DNA from: Eupeodes corollae
Lineage: Eukaryota; Arthropoda; Insecta; Diptera; Syrphidae
NCBI RefSeq assembly: GCF_945859685.1
Contig: NC_079147.1
Coordinates: forward strand, 185,487,174-185,551,173
Reading direction: 5' to 3'
Length of the DNA stretch: 64,000 bases
This document shows, piece by piece, positions 43,986 to 56,640 of this stretch (the first letter of the stretch is position 1; every line of letters starts with the position of its first letter). A program made the translations under genes and the position numbers. The notes under the pieces were generated by a model, which worked only from the letters and a program-made list of their open reading frames with translations, ran no database searches and had not been told where the DNA came from.

Positions 43986-46308
43986 CATGAATCTGGAGAA
44001 TTACTTCTTACTAGTCGAACCATTTTGAGCTTGAGCTTTCTAGCTTATAATACCAATATCGTATGGGAAGGTTGCTCTTTAGAAACATGTTTTTTTTAAG
44101 GAACTCCATTTTTCATTCTTAAATATCTTATTACACAAGAAATCTTAAGTTCATAACCTTGATTATTTCTTTCTTAATTCCGTTTAATAGTGTATCATTT
44201 CATTTCTGTACAGAATTCGGTGCAATGCAAGAAATGACACCGAATACAAACTAAATATTAGGCAAGACAACCATCAGGAAGTCCAATTTTTCATCAACAC
44301 TTAGGATTTTATCCTGATTCTCTGGAATTTGATTGCAGCAATAACATTTTATATTCCACTCAAAACTTTTGAAGTATATTTCCTTCTTAATTTTGTGCAG
44401 GAGACTGGCTGCACGTGCTCCAAATATAGCCTATAGACTTATACAAATATTTGGCCTTGGCACACAAAGTCTTGTCCGCAACAATATTGCAGAAAACATG
44501 AGATTAGTTATTTTTCCATATTTATTTTATTTTTGTAAAAAGCCATCATGGTCATCATAAACTGCCCACAGAGCTCGATGGCCCAATCAGCTTAAGCAAA
44601 AATATGAAAAACCTCCACACGCCATCTCATTCTCTCAAGGTCGTTGTATTCGGTAGAACCATCATGGCCCCAACAAAACTATTATTCCAGCCTCTCTAAT
44701 CTGCAGCCAGACTGGCGACTTTCAACTTTCGACTGTCGACACTGATGGCTACAAGCCAAGGAAGTGTCGAATAATTGGAAAATAATTGAACAACTGGATG
44801 TACATAGCAGCGTATACTCGTACAAAAATATCCTCTGGTGGCCAAAAAGAACACAAATAAGGCGGAAACTTAAGGATATAAATCTGATCACTCACTCTCA
44901 TCTGGTAATGGATGTGTCCTTCTTGTTACAATCATCATTCAAGTGTTCTGTTGTAGCTTTTGTGTGTTTGTGTGTGTGACAAAGCCGCAACACAAAAATA
45001 TCTTAAGGCACTCAGGATAATGTTAGTATCAGAAGTGGGATATTGCAAGCAATGTTTTAAGATGGTTCTTTTTTTGTTTTTTTTTTATATTTTTCTGGTT
45101 TTTGTTCTGTTTTGGTTTTGTTGTTTTACATTACATCTTCCTTGACTCAAAACATCAGCTGGAGGACTTTTGTCAACAGAAGGATAAATTAAACGCGTTA
45201 AAATGAAAATATTTTAAGTTAAATAATTTGTATTTCCCATGGCCATGATTCTATGGCCCAGTTCAGTCTTTAAGGAAAGAAGGACACAATTAAGGAAAAA
45301 AGAGTTATTAAAACAACGCCCCCAAAATGAAATGAATGGTCGCAATAGGAGAAGACAAGTTAAAAGCAGAATGCAAAATAAAAACTAAATGAACAATTTC
45401 CTTTTCGCTTAGTTAATGAGTTTTAGTCGTTCGCAATTGTTCTGTCACGAAAGAATATACAAAGATTTAAAAAAACAGTTTTTGTTTCCTTAATCCATTC
45501 ATTCACACATACAAATAAACAAAACAGTCCTATACTCATACTCATACACACACACACACTCATTCTTTCTTTTTTGATTTCGTATGGCAAATGGGGAGCA
45601 ATTGTTTAAGGATAATAGGGTGGATTAATTTATTCAAGCTTTTATAGTGCTTTGGTCATTTTGTTTATAAATGCGTAACTTGTGTTCATATTGTACTAAA
45701 GAACACATTGTTTGTGTAAGTATATGTAAATGAGATGAAAATAGGTAATTGTTGTAAATGGAACGTGCTTCGTAATTATTACAACGACCAATCCAAACTT
45801 TGGGTTGAGGTTGATTAAAGAATAACTAGAGTGAAAGTATTATATTAGTGATGAAACTGTATGCTGCTGCGCCGTTAACTGTGGTGGATAAAATTAGTTT
45901 TGAGATGGTGTTGATAAAGTTATTAAGTGTGGCGTTTTGTTTGTGATTTGATCTCAAATTACTTAAATTCTCAAGCCATTTCTTCAAATTCTTCATTTCT
46001 CCTAAAGCAAAACTCTTAGTTTGTAGAATTTCTTAATCAAATAGATTAGATTTCAAGATTCCAAGTTTAGAGGGTTTTTGGTGTATTTTACGTAAAAATG
46101 TAGGAAATTGTTTTGAAACGGAGCTTTTTTCACAAATAATATAATTTTTTTTGATTCCATTTCTAATATTGCAAAAAACGCTTCAAAAATTTTAAAACCC
46201 AGAAAATGAGAGAGGATCTGATATGAAGAATTGTCTTGATTTTTTGACGTAGTTTCTTCGAATGCCTTTTTCGGGAGTCTATTATTACTATCACTATAAG
46301 TCTGCATT

Positions 46309-46395
46309 CCTGACAACATTACTCATACACAGGAATGGTTGAGAGTTGTAAGTCACTAGGCCCTGGTTCTCAAAGGACTGTTGCGCCACCCAATT
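46309..46395 (+). mobile_element. SINE 3' fragment
   Basis: 'tgacaacattactcatacacaggaatggttgagagttgtaagtcactaggccctgg' and 'ggactgttgcgccaccc' match the 3' half of the SINE at 29793-30093. The head is missing. Confidence 0.8.
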
Positions 46396-47343
46396 TATTT
46401 TTTTATAAGTCTGCTAACTCGTAGATGATACAAAATATTTTGATCTTAAAGGAGCCAACAAAACTGAAAGAAACTTTTGTGTGGCACTCAAAAATTACGC
46501 GTTTAAGAATCTCTTTTCACTTCAAATTCCAAAAGATTCAAAGCCTTTATATGAATAGAAATGAAACGTTCATTATGTTTTTCAATTAGCCATTAGTTTA
46601 ACAAAATGGCACTTTTGCTTGTTTTCGGACATTTATGTATATTAACGAAAAAATTTAGAAAGTTTCAAATTTTCGTATTTAAAAAATGACAAAAATCTTT
46701 TTTCGACTTTTTAACCATCTTAATGTCATGATTAAAAGCTCGAGTTCGAAATTTTTTACGAATTACGAATTCTTGAGACGTAATTGAAGGCGAGGTTTAG
46801 GATTTAAAGGAAACTTATTATCGATTTGGAGATCTCTTATTCAAGGTTTCTCTTTAAGAACCTGAATATTTGGTCTTTTTCTTAGAACAAAAATGTATGA
46901 AAATAATTTACGAAAGTTTTTCCGAATTTGAAAATGAGTGAAACAAAAATTTTAGTTGTTATTGACAGCAAACCACTTTTTGGAAAATGTCGTTAAATTC
47001 CTGCATAAGCTTTTTGGCTAATATGACCCCCCCTGGATCGTCCATTGGTAAAAATTTGATGAATTTGTGCTGCGTTATTGATTTTCCGATTTATATAATG
47101 TTTTTGGTCCAGTCCTCTGTTAAAAACAGTACTTTTGGCAAACAAAGTTCAAGGCAGTAAAGCATAAATTTTGTTTCATATATAAAAAATATAATGGGAG
47201 TCATATCCATTAACGCAAAACCATAGTTTTGAATTCAAGGGTTTTTCTAGGAAAACAAAAAATGTATCTACAAGGGAGGGGGTCATGACCCCTACGACCA
47301 CCTCTAGATCCGCCATTGATTATAGGGAATTATTTGCTGTTGT

Positions 47344-48560
47344 CAGGGAAGGATTTAGAGGTCCAGAGGCCTCGGACAATAAAGAAGCGGAAGCCCATCG
47401 CCCCAAATTATTTTCAAAATAAAGTAAACCATTTTTTCTCACTCGAGTTTTTCAATAAATAATTTATTGTGAAACCAAGTAGATTCCTTTAGAATTGAAC
47501 AAACACATTTAAATATAAACAGAAAACAGAATTATCTAAAATTAAATTTAATTGTTAACGAACGGAACATTTTGAGCTTTTTTCACGAAAAATTGTTGAT
47601 GATTTCGTTGAAATCTAGTTCTCGGAGTAGGTACATCGTTTTCAATGCTCAAGAAAGAAAGCTTCGATAGACGGTTTTGTCCCATTGTGGTTCGAGGCCT
47701 ATTTTTTATAATTTTCATTTTTGAAAATGAGCGCTCTGCAGTGCGATTTGTTACCATCAAAACCAAATACATTCTCAATGCAATTTCGAGGTTTGGGAAT
47801 TTAGCTCTGAAATTTTGATTTTCGAGAATTTGGTAATAAAATGATTCCGGTGATTGATCTGTTCCATAGTCCTTTTCCTTTTGATGAGTCAATCAAAGAG
47901 TAAATTGTAAATTGAACTAATGAGTTGGTTCAAACCAAGACTAGGCTCTAAATCATACGGATACACTTTCACTAATGCCTCTGCTGCAGCGTGAAAATTT
48001 TCAGCATCCATCTTTTCGATGTGATTTAGGAATCCAAAGAGAAACGGATAGCTGTTCAATCGTTGGGATGAAGGCGGATACTTTGTATTTTTCCTTGGGT
48101 GACAGATTTGCGTCTTGTGCTTTCCCGTAATCAAGCGGATTAAACCTGACATTTTTTCATATTCATCAGAATAGAATACTTTTTTGGCTGCTTTACTCGT
48201 ATTTATCAAAATCATTTTGTTTTGATTCCACGAATAAATTCAATGATTCTAGTGAACGCATTGCCGATTCAAGAACCATTTTCGGGTCTTGCAACATCTT
48301 GTTTGTAGCGTTCAATCGCTCAAAAAAATAGTTCCAAATCGGTTTCGAGACCACTCATCTTAAGAAGAAGGTGCGTTGCTTCATTCTTCACGATGTCTTT
48401 TTGCTTTTTATTGGAAAATATGCTGGTTAGAGCTTTTTCGATTTCCGAATAGACGTTCACTAAGGCTTTCGTAGCTTCAGCTCGACAAAACCAACGAGTG
48501 TCGCTGAGTCTTTTTAAGACTAAAAACTGGCCGCTTTTCTTCTACTTTCTTTATCCGAAT
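47344..48560 (-). mobile_element. hAT element with broken transposase
   Basis: A probable end CAGGGAAGGATTTAGAGGTC at 47344 resembles hAT terminal repeats. On the minus strand the transposase reads, from the right, RLSDTRWFCRAEATKALV near 48500, KMSGLETDLELFF near 48350, GLNQLISSIYNLLFD near 47890-47940, and the C-terminal dimerisation block LEIALRMYLVLMVTNRTAER with SFSKMKIIKNRPRTTM (47650-47800). The best match in memory is the ZMYM/DUF4371-type hAT group. Several frameshifts and deletions occur, and the right terminus was not found. Confidence 0.82.
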
Positions 48561-49699
48561 TCGGTGCCACTCTGTACTGACTATGAAAAACGTGTACAAA
48601 TTCTAAACGAAATCAAAGAATTGAACAGCCGATGGACAAATTACCAATTAGTCAATAATAATTGATTTTCCACGAATTGAAGAACACCGATTCTTACCGA
48701 TTGTTTATATGTACATACATATATATGTGTATATATATATAAGAACAAAAATTGTCGGAACACGGAATCAAATACCCAACCTCCAAGGTTATGAGGAAGT
48801 ACCATCCCACTCAGCCATTAATCGATAAGGGTAGCGAACTATCCTTGGCAATATTATTTATTTTGCTGTTAGATAATTTTGATTTACCAAACATTGACTT
48901 GCCTGCAAATAAAAGCTCGTTAACAAACTCTTAAAATTGAATTCTTATTTAGGTATCTTCTTCTAACGTTATTAGTACCTCTGATCATGGATTAACAATA
49001 CTGAAAAATGTTACTACTCTTCAGCAATGCAACTACAAATTTTGCTAGTGTGTTCCAAATTCTTATTATGCGCTTCCGAAAAACAAAACGCTTTATTATA
49101 TTGGTTCAGCATATTTCAAAACCATTACAAAATGTATAAAAATTTCTTTTCAAAATTTAATTGTACAACCTCAACTGTTATATCTGAATGCTTCCAATAT
49201 CATAACACTTCCTTCAAGACTATAGAAAGCGCTTTAAAAACCTTTTACATAAAAGTTGGACCTATAAAAACCATCTGATACCTTTAATTTAATCTACTTA
49301 AATTGGGTAGAACACTCAAACCGCACATCCATCCGTTTCTCGTTAAGAGCTCTTATTTCATTCGTTAAAGATGGCTGGCATTGTAGATAGCTCTTTAGAC
49401 TGCCGAGCAATGTTCGTTTGATATATTTTTGCCACTGAATCAGAAGAATAAAATGCATATCTTAAAATGTCTCGTCTCCCAGATAGTGTTTTTACGATTT
49501 CCTAACCTCGCTTTACTTCTAAGTAGGAATTAACATTAAAAGTTCGGTCAATTTTATTAGCTATTGCACATCCAATTAATCCTTGTTCTCTAATCAAATC
49601 GATTTGAGTTTTTTTAACTGTTTAGTTATAAAGATCTAATTATTATTCTTAAATTGTTAGACCAAGAATTTAATTTCACTATAAACAATAAAATTGTTG
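48561..49699. other. Intronic DNA, possible LINE endonuclease scrap
   Basis: It contains a TA/TG microsatellite at 48710-48742. A frame at 48752-48934 includes DNFDLPNIDLPANKSS, faintly like the GDFNLP block of Jockey endonucleases. Too weak for a firm call. Otherwise nothing recognised. Confidence 0.3.
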
Positions 49700-50825
49700 A
49701 TTTATTTAGCAATTCTAGTCCAACGTTCAGCTTGCCTATGTATAAGCGAATCGCTTCGCAAGACCCCATCTGCGGCACTGGACAACTTACTCTACCTAAC
49801 ATCTCTTGATAAATTCAGCATATATTTAGAGCTGCAAGCTCTGTTATTCGCCTCAAAGCTTCGTCGCAGTGAACTTAGAATCTATTGAAAAACACACAGA
49901 CTACACCACCCCCCAACTGCAATTCGACAGAAACTTTCAGATATCTATACCTTCCATATTTTTCTTTGAGGATAGGGCATTCGTAGAAGACGAGTCAGTT
50001 CACTTTAACACAGATGGATCAAAAACAAATGAAGTGGTTGGTAGAGGTGTGTACTCTAAACTACTGAAATTAAACCTCGCATTCCGCCTTCCCAATCATT
50101 GTACCATATTCCAGGCGGAAGTTTTGGCGGTAAAAGAAGTCTAGTTCTGACTTAAAGACAACGTGATATCAACATCTGATATCCGTATTTTCTCAGATAG
50201 TCAGGCCGCTATCAAATCTCTGCTCTTTGTCTCTACAACTCTATAACAGTCCATAACTGTCGATCATCTCTAATGGAGATGCCACCATAGTTTAATATTC
50301 ACCTTTGCTGGGTGCCGAGCCATATAGACATTCCAGGTAACTGTAAGGCAGATGAACTCGACCAGAACGGTACAGTGCAGCCCATCCTACAACGTTTGGC
50401 AAATTCTGGCATATCAATCGCTATTTGTAAACTGTTGCTAGTGCAAGACGCTCTGGAACAACATCACTACGTGTTAGGTCACAAAAAACGTCTGGCTAAC
50501 ACTAGATTTAAAGCGATCAAGGTGCTTGCTATCTGTAAGCAGATCGCATATAAGCTGGATAATAGGTGTCATAACCGTACACTGTTTAGTAGGAAAGTAC
50601 ACCACGCGGCTAGGCGTATTCTCAAATGACTTTTGCAAAAGCTGTATGGATGAGGAACATGCCCTGCTCTAGCTCAAAAACCCAAGAATTACCAAGGAAA
50701 ATTCTTCTTTAACGATCTAAAGGAGGAAGCCTCAAGATTCATGTTTTATAACAATGGGCCATTAAATTGTCTTAATTGTGTCCGTTTCCATCATGGACAG
50801 CCACTTTAACCTAACCTAACATAAA
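49700..50825 (+). mobile_element. LINE with RNase H domain, degenerate copy 2
   Basis: It aligns with 19260-20290 of copy 1: post-RT block VQRSACLCISE and ALDNLLYLTSLDKFS (49720-49820), RNase H FNTDGSKTNEVVGRGVYSKL and FQAEVLAVKEV (50000-50140), SDSQAAIKSL near 50195, CKADELDQNGTVQPIL near 50340, then a C-terminus and a 3' tail ending cctaacctaac at 50825. 5' truncated and frameshifted. It retains a stretch near 50170 that copy 1 lacks, showing that copy 1 has a private deletion. Confidence 0.85.
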
Positions 50826-53084
50826 CACTTCTAAATGCTCATAAGCTAGAAAAAAATGTCATTGGCTCTAAAAAGTAATTCTACGTTGCATATGAAACAC
50901 TTTTTTAGCTCCTTAAGCAAATCAAATGAAGAAAAATAAACGACTCAGCGTGGAAAATCAAATTTTTTACGGGGCATGGATGGAATACTGAAGATGTTTT
51001 CATTTATTTATTAATAAATAGTGGACTCAGTTCTGTTGTTTTTTGGCGTTTTCCAAAGTTTTCATTTAATGTTAAAATAAAAACTTTATTTAAATGGGGG
51101 GTATTGTTGACGCAAGTATAATACCTAATATGTTGTGTTCATATTATTTTGGGTAAATATTATCAGCAATTGTAAAGTACTCCAGTCATTTTCTTAGAGT
51201 TTGAGAAAACTCAATCTAAAGTATGTAATTCGAAACGTGGTAATTTTGCAAAAAATTAATGTAGCTATTTCGTTTATAAAATATAATTAATTTTCATGGG
51301 GCTTTATATTGTAAAAGCTTTATAGTTCATTATGTAACCTTTCGAAGCATTTTCTTCTCATGTTTTTGGCATATTGAAACCATACAGCTATAAAAATATA
51401 TGGATATGAATCTTCCCACAAACCTAACGCACTTACAGGATTAAATTGATAACTGTGCAGTGAGGTGTAGGTAAAATCGAAATCAATATGTAAGACATTT
51501 TCTTTCACTTCCCTTAACAAACAAACCTTAAAGATTATTAACTTAAAATCTTACGTTTTCTCATCTGAAATTCAATCAATACTTTCTATATAAATTTTGT
51601 AACCTTTATCCTCGTTAGAAAAAAAAACAAAAGTAAAATAGATCCCAGTTAACTTTTGGGGCGTTGTAAATATATTCTTAGAAAGTTTCATATTCAATCA
51701 AAAAAAGAGAAAATGAAGAAAACTTGGATAAAAACTTTGAGATGGAATCGATATTTTCAATATATTTAAATGAAATATATCTTTTTTCTAAAAATATATC
51801 CTCCAAACATGAACACATGTTCGGTTCATCGTATGCTGTAAATAAATTTAGCCCCAAAACACTTTCTCTTGTCAACAATGCCCCCTATTCAATCTTACCC
51901 CTAAACATGATCTTAGCGTCATCAATTCAAATTATTTGGGATCCAAAAAGAAAGGCAAATAAAAGCAAAGTCATTCTTTTTTCTTGGAACGTGTCCAAAA
52001 TTTGCATACCACCCCACCACCTACACAACTATACATTATATTGGCCAGAAATATTTATGAAGATTAAAGTTTCAAGGGTTTCTTTTTCCGTATTACGTTG
52101 AATACGAATTTTCCTAATTAAATTTCCTGTATTAGATTGAACTGCAATAAAATTAATGGCAGTCGTAAAATGAAAAAAAAAAAAAAACTCAACCCTTTAT
52201 GATTTTTCTGGAATGAGAATGAATGTCATTAACGAAAATTTGGAAGATGTAAAATGCAAAAAAAGTGAGAGGGAGAAGGAAAACAAAAAAGTTGAAAAAT
52301 AGTTCTTCTTCCTCTCAAATTTCAAAGGAAGTTCTTCTGTTCTGTTAAAACTCTTAACGACCAGGTATTCATGCAGTTTTCAAAACGCACGCATCAGCAT
52401 TTTATATCATATATTCACATGTGAGTATTCATAAGTGCTCGCTGGAATGTCTTATTCAGAAAAAGCTTTTTGTAAATTAAAACTGCAAAGAGCACAGTTT
52501 TATTTTTTGTTTTTACTCCGCAAGCATTTTTTCAAGTTTGCTTAACCCTTTGAATGGAAATTTATTTCTATAGTTGCTACGACTTTATTTCTACCTATGG
52601 AAAGAGAGCTTTTTTGCTTTTCGAGCATCGCGATAGTTAAATCATATATTTTTTTTTTGGTTGAGGATGGAAAACAAATAAGTTTTAGAAATGCAGAAAA
52701 AGAAAAAGTGGGTATATAAGTTTGAATCAAAAGTTTTTATATTTTTGTTTTTGAAAATAAATTAAAAACTTGTTCTAGAATCTTTTAATTTACTCAGTGG
52801 GTATGACTGAAGTGTTGTTATTCTAGGATCTTTTGAATATTTATAAAATAAAACAAAAAATATGCAGAAACATAATATACTTGTGAATAATGGCATTAAA
52901 AATCCTGTGTGACCTTTTTAATAAAAAAAGAACCAAATGAAAATATAAAGTGTCACTTAGATAATATTTGAATAGCCTGGTCATTAAAACTGTTGACATT
53001 TCAAGATAAAATCACCGCTTTTCGTTAAAAGTATTGTAAAATATATTTTCCCGAAAGAACATTTATAGCGGTGGCTTTCTGTGA
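50826..53084. other. Intronic AT-rich DNA, no gene seen
   Basis: Simple A/T-rich DNA. The 125-codon open frame at 51724-52101 has no motif, signal or coding bias that I can defend. Otherwise nothing recognised. Confidence 0.4.
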
Positions 53085-53590
53085 GCAGTCAAGTCTGATT
53101 TGAACTCCAGATTTGTATCAAAAATTACATTACAACGACGGTAGGAAAATCAAAAAAATGGGTCCCACTACAGCCCAAATGATTGGGTCGATCAAGTTCC
53201 AAATTTAAAATTATTTTTTTAAACAAATTCGTGTAAGCTGTTTTTTCAAATTTGTTCAAAGTCTAAAAATGACAGTAGTCTTCATTCAAAGTTTTTGGTC
53301 AAAAATCGAAAATTCGAATTTACTGAAAAAAGGAGCTATAGATTTTTATAAACTTTTTTCAATTTTTATTTTCTTAACTTGTCTTCTTTTAATAAAAAAA
53401 TATTTTTATAATGATCCCATCAAAACGTTATTTTTTAAAATTTGCTCAATAACTCAAGAACCAACAATCTCTCAAACTTTTTTTTAATGTTCGATGATCA
53501 AAAATGTCTTTTTTAATTTAAAAAAAAATACATTTTTAAATCAAAATTCTATGTCTCGAAAACGGTTAAACATTTTATTATGAAAATAAA
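53085..53590 (+). repeat. Repeat family B
   Basis: It matches 37960-38640: 'cggtaggaaaatcaaaaaaatgggtccca', 'atgattgggtcgatcaagttc', 'cttgtcttcttttaataaaaa', 'atgtctcgaaaacgg'. No coding. Confidence 0.65.
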
Positions 53591-53606
53591 AAATAAAATG
53601 TATGTA

Positions 53607-55156
53607 CAGTACTGTGCAAAACATTTGGAACTCCAACATTTTTCCTTAAAAAATTGTTAAGAAAACCAAACATCAAAATTCCTTCTTTAGTTTTCTAAGC
53701 TCTTTTGATATAACGTTAGAAATGTTGGAAACAAAATTAACACTTTTCACTGAACTTGTTTTTTTTTCATAGCTGGTAAAATTGCTGTGCAAAACACTTG
53801 CAACTTAAATCTTACGACTAAATTGCAACCCATTTTCTTACTTTAAGGCAAGGAAATGTTCATAATTAACTATATACTCTTTAGTTTTTATAACGGCTGT
53901 ATATCTTCTGGGCATTGAAGCTATAGGGTTATAATTAAGCGTTTTTGGAATGTCATTCCACTGCCTCTGAATTCCAGCGAAGTGGTCACTTTTCTGTTTA
54001 AAAATGTTGTTCCAAACTCTTATCTTCACAATTTCTCACAGGTTATTTATTGGGTCTAGGTCTGAGGATTGGGCTGGCCTTGGTAAAACCCCAGTCTTTA
54101 TTTCTGCAATCCACTTTGTGGTCAACTTCAACTTGTGTTTGGGATCATTGCCGTGTTGGAATGTCCATTTCGTAATGTGCATAAGGCAGTATGGTGTGAT
54201 ACAAAGGATGTCTACATAGTTTCCAGACTTCAGTATGCCCTCTACTTGTCGAATTGGTCCGAATAATTGGCCAAAGAAGACCCTTTAGTGTATTTTCGAT
54301 TAAGCCTCTCACCTCATGACCGTCTGACATTTTTCCATCTGCATCGTGCATATTGAACTTTGATTCGTCAGAAAATAAGACCGTGTCCAATTTTTGGGTA
54401 CTCCAACTTAGATGAGTTTTTAGAAAAGCCAATCGAGCTTTCATATTTTTTTTAAAAACAAATAGCTCTTTTGCTATTTGAAAGCAAACGCAAGTCAATG
54501 GGTAACATAAGTTCAATTTTTGCTTCCCTGGATGAATCCGTGGGTTTTCTTCGGAAGAAATTTGTGATTTTTCAATAATCTTTTACTGTGGTGCTTCGAT
54601 TCCTTCCTCCTCTATGATGACACAACACCTTTCCACTTTTAATGCCTTTACAAATAGTTGATTTTTGAATGGAATATTTTCTTGAAATTTTTTTTTTCTG
54701 ATGTTCCTTTTTTGAAAGCACTTACATTTCTGGATTTTTCCCGCCATTTTTAAAGCATTATCTTTTTTTCAATTTTTAAAGAATTTATCTTAAAAATAAT
54801 CCTAAAAAACCATTTAATCGATCAAAGTCAAGGCTAAATCTATTTAAACAAATCAAGCTACACGTATTAACTTACCAACCTCAAAATAAATCAGATAAAG
54901 CGTTATCAAAATGAGACGATAAGAGAATTGGCCACTAGTTGCAAATGTTTTGCACAGCTGAAATTTTGTGGTTTTTGTAAAAGCAGTGCATTTGTAGAAT
55001 TTGCCTGTGGATCAGTGTTTTAAGATTATGAACAATAAAGTGAAACATAAAAAAATCCAGAGGAATAAAAATAATTTGATTGGAACGACTTTAATATTCA
55101 CGAAGGTTCGATATTTTGATTGGCGGTGATAGTTGCAAAAGTTTTGCACAGTACTG
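53607..55156 (-). mobile_element. Tc1-like element with doubled (IR/DR) ends, second family
   Basis: Ends are CAGTACTGTGCAAAACATTT (53607) and its complement to 55156. TA precedes the left end; TT in place of TA follows the right end. Inner copies 'gctgtgcaaaacacttgcaact' (53783) and the complement of 'agttgcaaatgttttgcacagc' (54937-54958) sit about 175-200 bp inward. It lies inside the kinase intron on the same strand as the kinase gene. Confidence 0.9.
53838..54747 (-). pseudogene. Tc1-like transposase, second family, interrupted
   Basis: Start at 54747 (MAGKIQKC), then broken helix-turn-helix text ISKKYSIQKSTICKGIKSGK and HHRGGRNRSTTVKD. The catalytic part includes KTHLSWSTQKLDTVLFSDES (first Asp in the SDESKF motif) near 54370-54430 and WPIIRTNSTS near 54270. 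The C-terminus reads GIQRQWNDIPKTLNYNPIAS, MPRRYTAVIKTKEY, with TAA at 53838-53840. The middle carries a deletion around 54030-54140, and the frame changes at least three times. Confidence 0.88.
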
Positions 55157-55275
55157 TTCTAAATAACTGCATACTAAAAATATTAAAAAAAGAGGCTGGG
55201 ATGCGACCCACACTGATAACTTCCCATCCCGTCTGTCGATTTGTCTTGCTTAAAAGTTTGTCTATATGTATTTTT

Positions 55276-56640
55276 ACCAAATTTGCGCACTATTTTTTGT
55301 GGATTTTATTTTTTATGAAAAAACGGACTATTGGATTTTTATCTAAAAATTACTGAATATTAAAAACAATATTTTCTCTGAAATAAAATAAGTTTGAAGC
55401 CAATATTTTAAATTTTGGAAAAGCTATTTAAGCCGAAAGTAAATTTTTACCAAGTTTTAGTATTGTTTTTTTTTTAGAGTTTTATTTTTTGTAAAAAAAC
55501 TGTCAATTCGAATTTTTTAAAAATTTTACCAACTGTTGAAAACAATATTTCTTATAAGATAAAATTAGTTTGAAGCCAATATTTAAAATTTTTGAAGAGA
55601 TATTTGAGTCGAAAATCAATTTTTACCAACTTTTATACATTTTTTTTCAGGTTTTTATTTTTTGTAAAAAAACTGTCAATTCGATTTTTCTCAAAATTTA
55701 TCCTAATGTCGAAAACAATATTTCTTATAAGAAAAAATTAGTTAGAACCTATTATCTTAAAGTTTTTAAGAAATATTTGAGTCGAAAATCATTTTTTACG
55801 AACTTTTGTTAATTTTTTTTTCGGTTTTTAATTTTTTGTACAAAAACTGTCAAATCGATTTTTTTCAAACTTTAACTGAATGTTGACAACAAGATGTTTT
55901 GAAAGGTAAAAGTAAATTAAAGCCAATATCTCAAAGTTTTGAAAAGATATTTGAGTCGAAAATCAATTTTTACCAACTTTTATACATTTTTTTTTTAGGT
56001 TTTTATTTTTTGTAAAAAAAACTGTCAATTAGATTTTTCTAAAAATGTTATCAGATGTCAAAAACATTATTCTTCGTTGCACAAAATTGTTTTAGAGATG
56101 AAATCATATTTCAGTCGTAAAATTTTGGAGGTGACAAATTTTTTTTTCAGTTTTATTGATTTATAAAAAAAACCGTTATAATGATTTTTTTCAAAAAATA
56201 TACCTGTTTGGTATCACGTTACAATATATTATATACAATTTAATTCAAGTCTCTAGCGTTTTTGGTTCGTAAGATATTTAAGGTTAACCAAAATTTTCAC
56301 CTTTTTTTCAAACTGCTATGGTAAAAAAACCACCCACCCAATTTTCTTGAGATCCCTTTCTGCATCTTTCTGCCTTATTATCTGTATAACAAAATTTATT
56401 TGAAGTCGATATCTCTTCTGGTTCTTGAGCTATGTACGAGGAAAAAAACGTCGCGAACGTACAGACGTACGGACGTACGGACGTACAAACGTACGTACAC
56501 ACGCACGCACAGACATCTTTCTAAAAATCTTTTATTTCGACTCTAGGGACCTTGAAACGTCGAGAAATGTCAAAATTTTCAATTTGACAAATCGGACCCA
56601 TTACAATAACTTCCTATGGGAAGTTAAAAAAGGAAAAATT
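55276..56640 (+). repeat. Repeat family A: tandem ~174-bp array plus tail (longest copy)
   Basis: Monomer starts ('taccaa.ttt') fall at about 55276, 55449, 55625, 55798 and 55972, giving spacings of 173, 176, 173 and 174 bp. Each unit carries 'ttttattttttgtaaaaaaactgtcaattcgatttttc', 'gaaaacaatatttctt' and 'gatatttgagtcgaaaatcaa'. After 56050 the sequence becomes the shared tail, including a hairpin-prone acgtacgg run (56455-56510) and 'tttatttcgactctaggga'. Confidence 0.85.

Larger units (their letters stand above)
43738..47343 (-). other. Left part of the 15.2-kb kinase intron
   Basis: Intron 43738-58939 has a GTAAGT donor and an AAG acceptor on the minus strand. This part holds a LINE 3' tail (43905-43985), an unassigned higher-complexity block (44360-44980), a CA run (45548-45565) and a SINE fragment (46309-46395). 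No gene was recognised. Confidence 0.7.

Noticed and set aside
48752..48934. Frame with DNFDLPNIDLPANKSS as a LINE endonuclease
   Set aside because: Only one weak block, no further endonuclease motifs in order. Kept as a remark, not a feature.
51724..52101. 125-codon open frame on the plus strand inside the kinase intron
   Set aside because: No motif, signal peptide, promoter or coding-type codon use. AT-rich chance frame.
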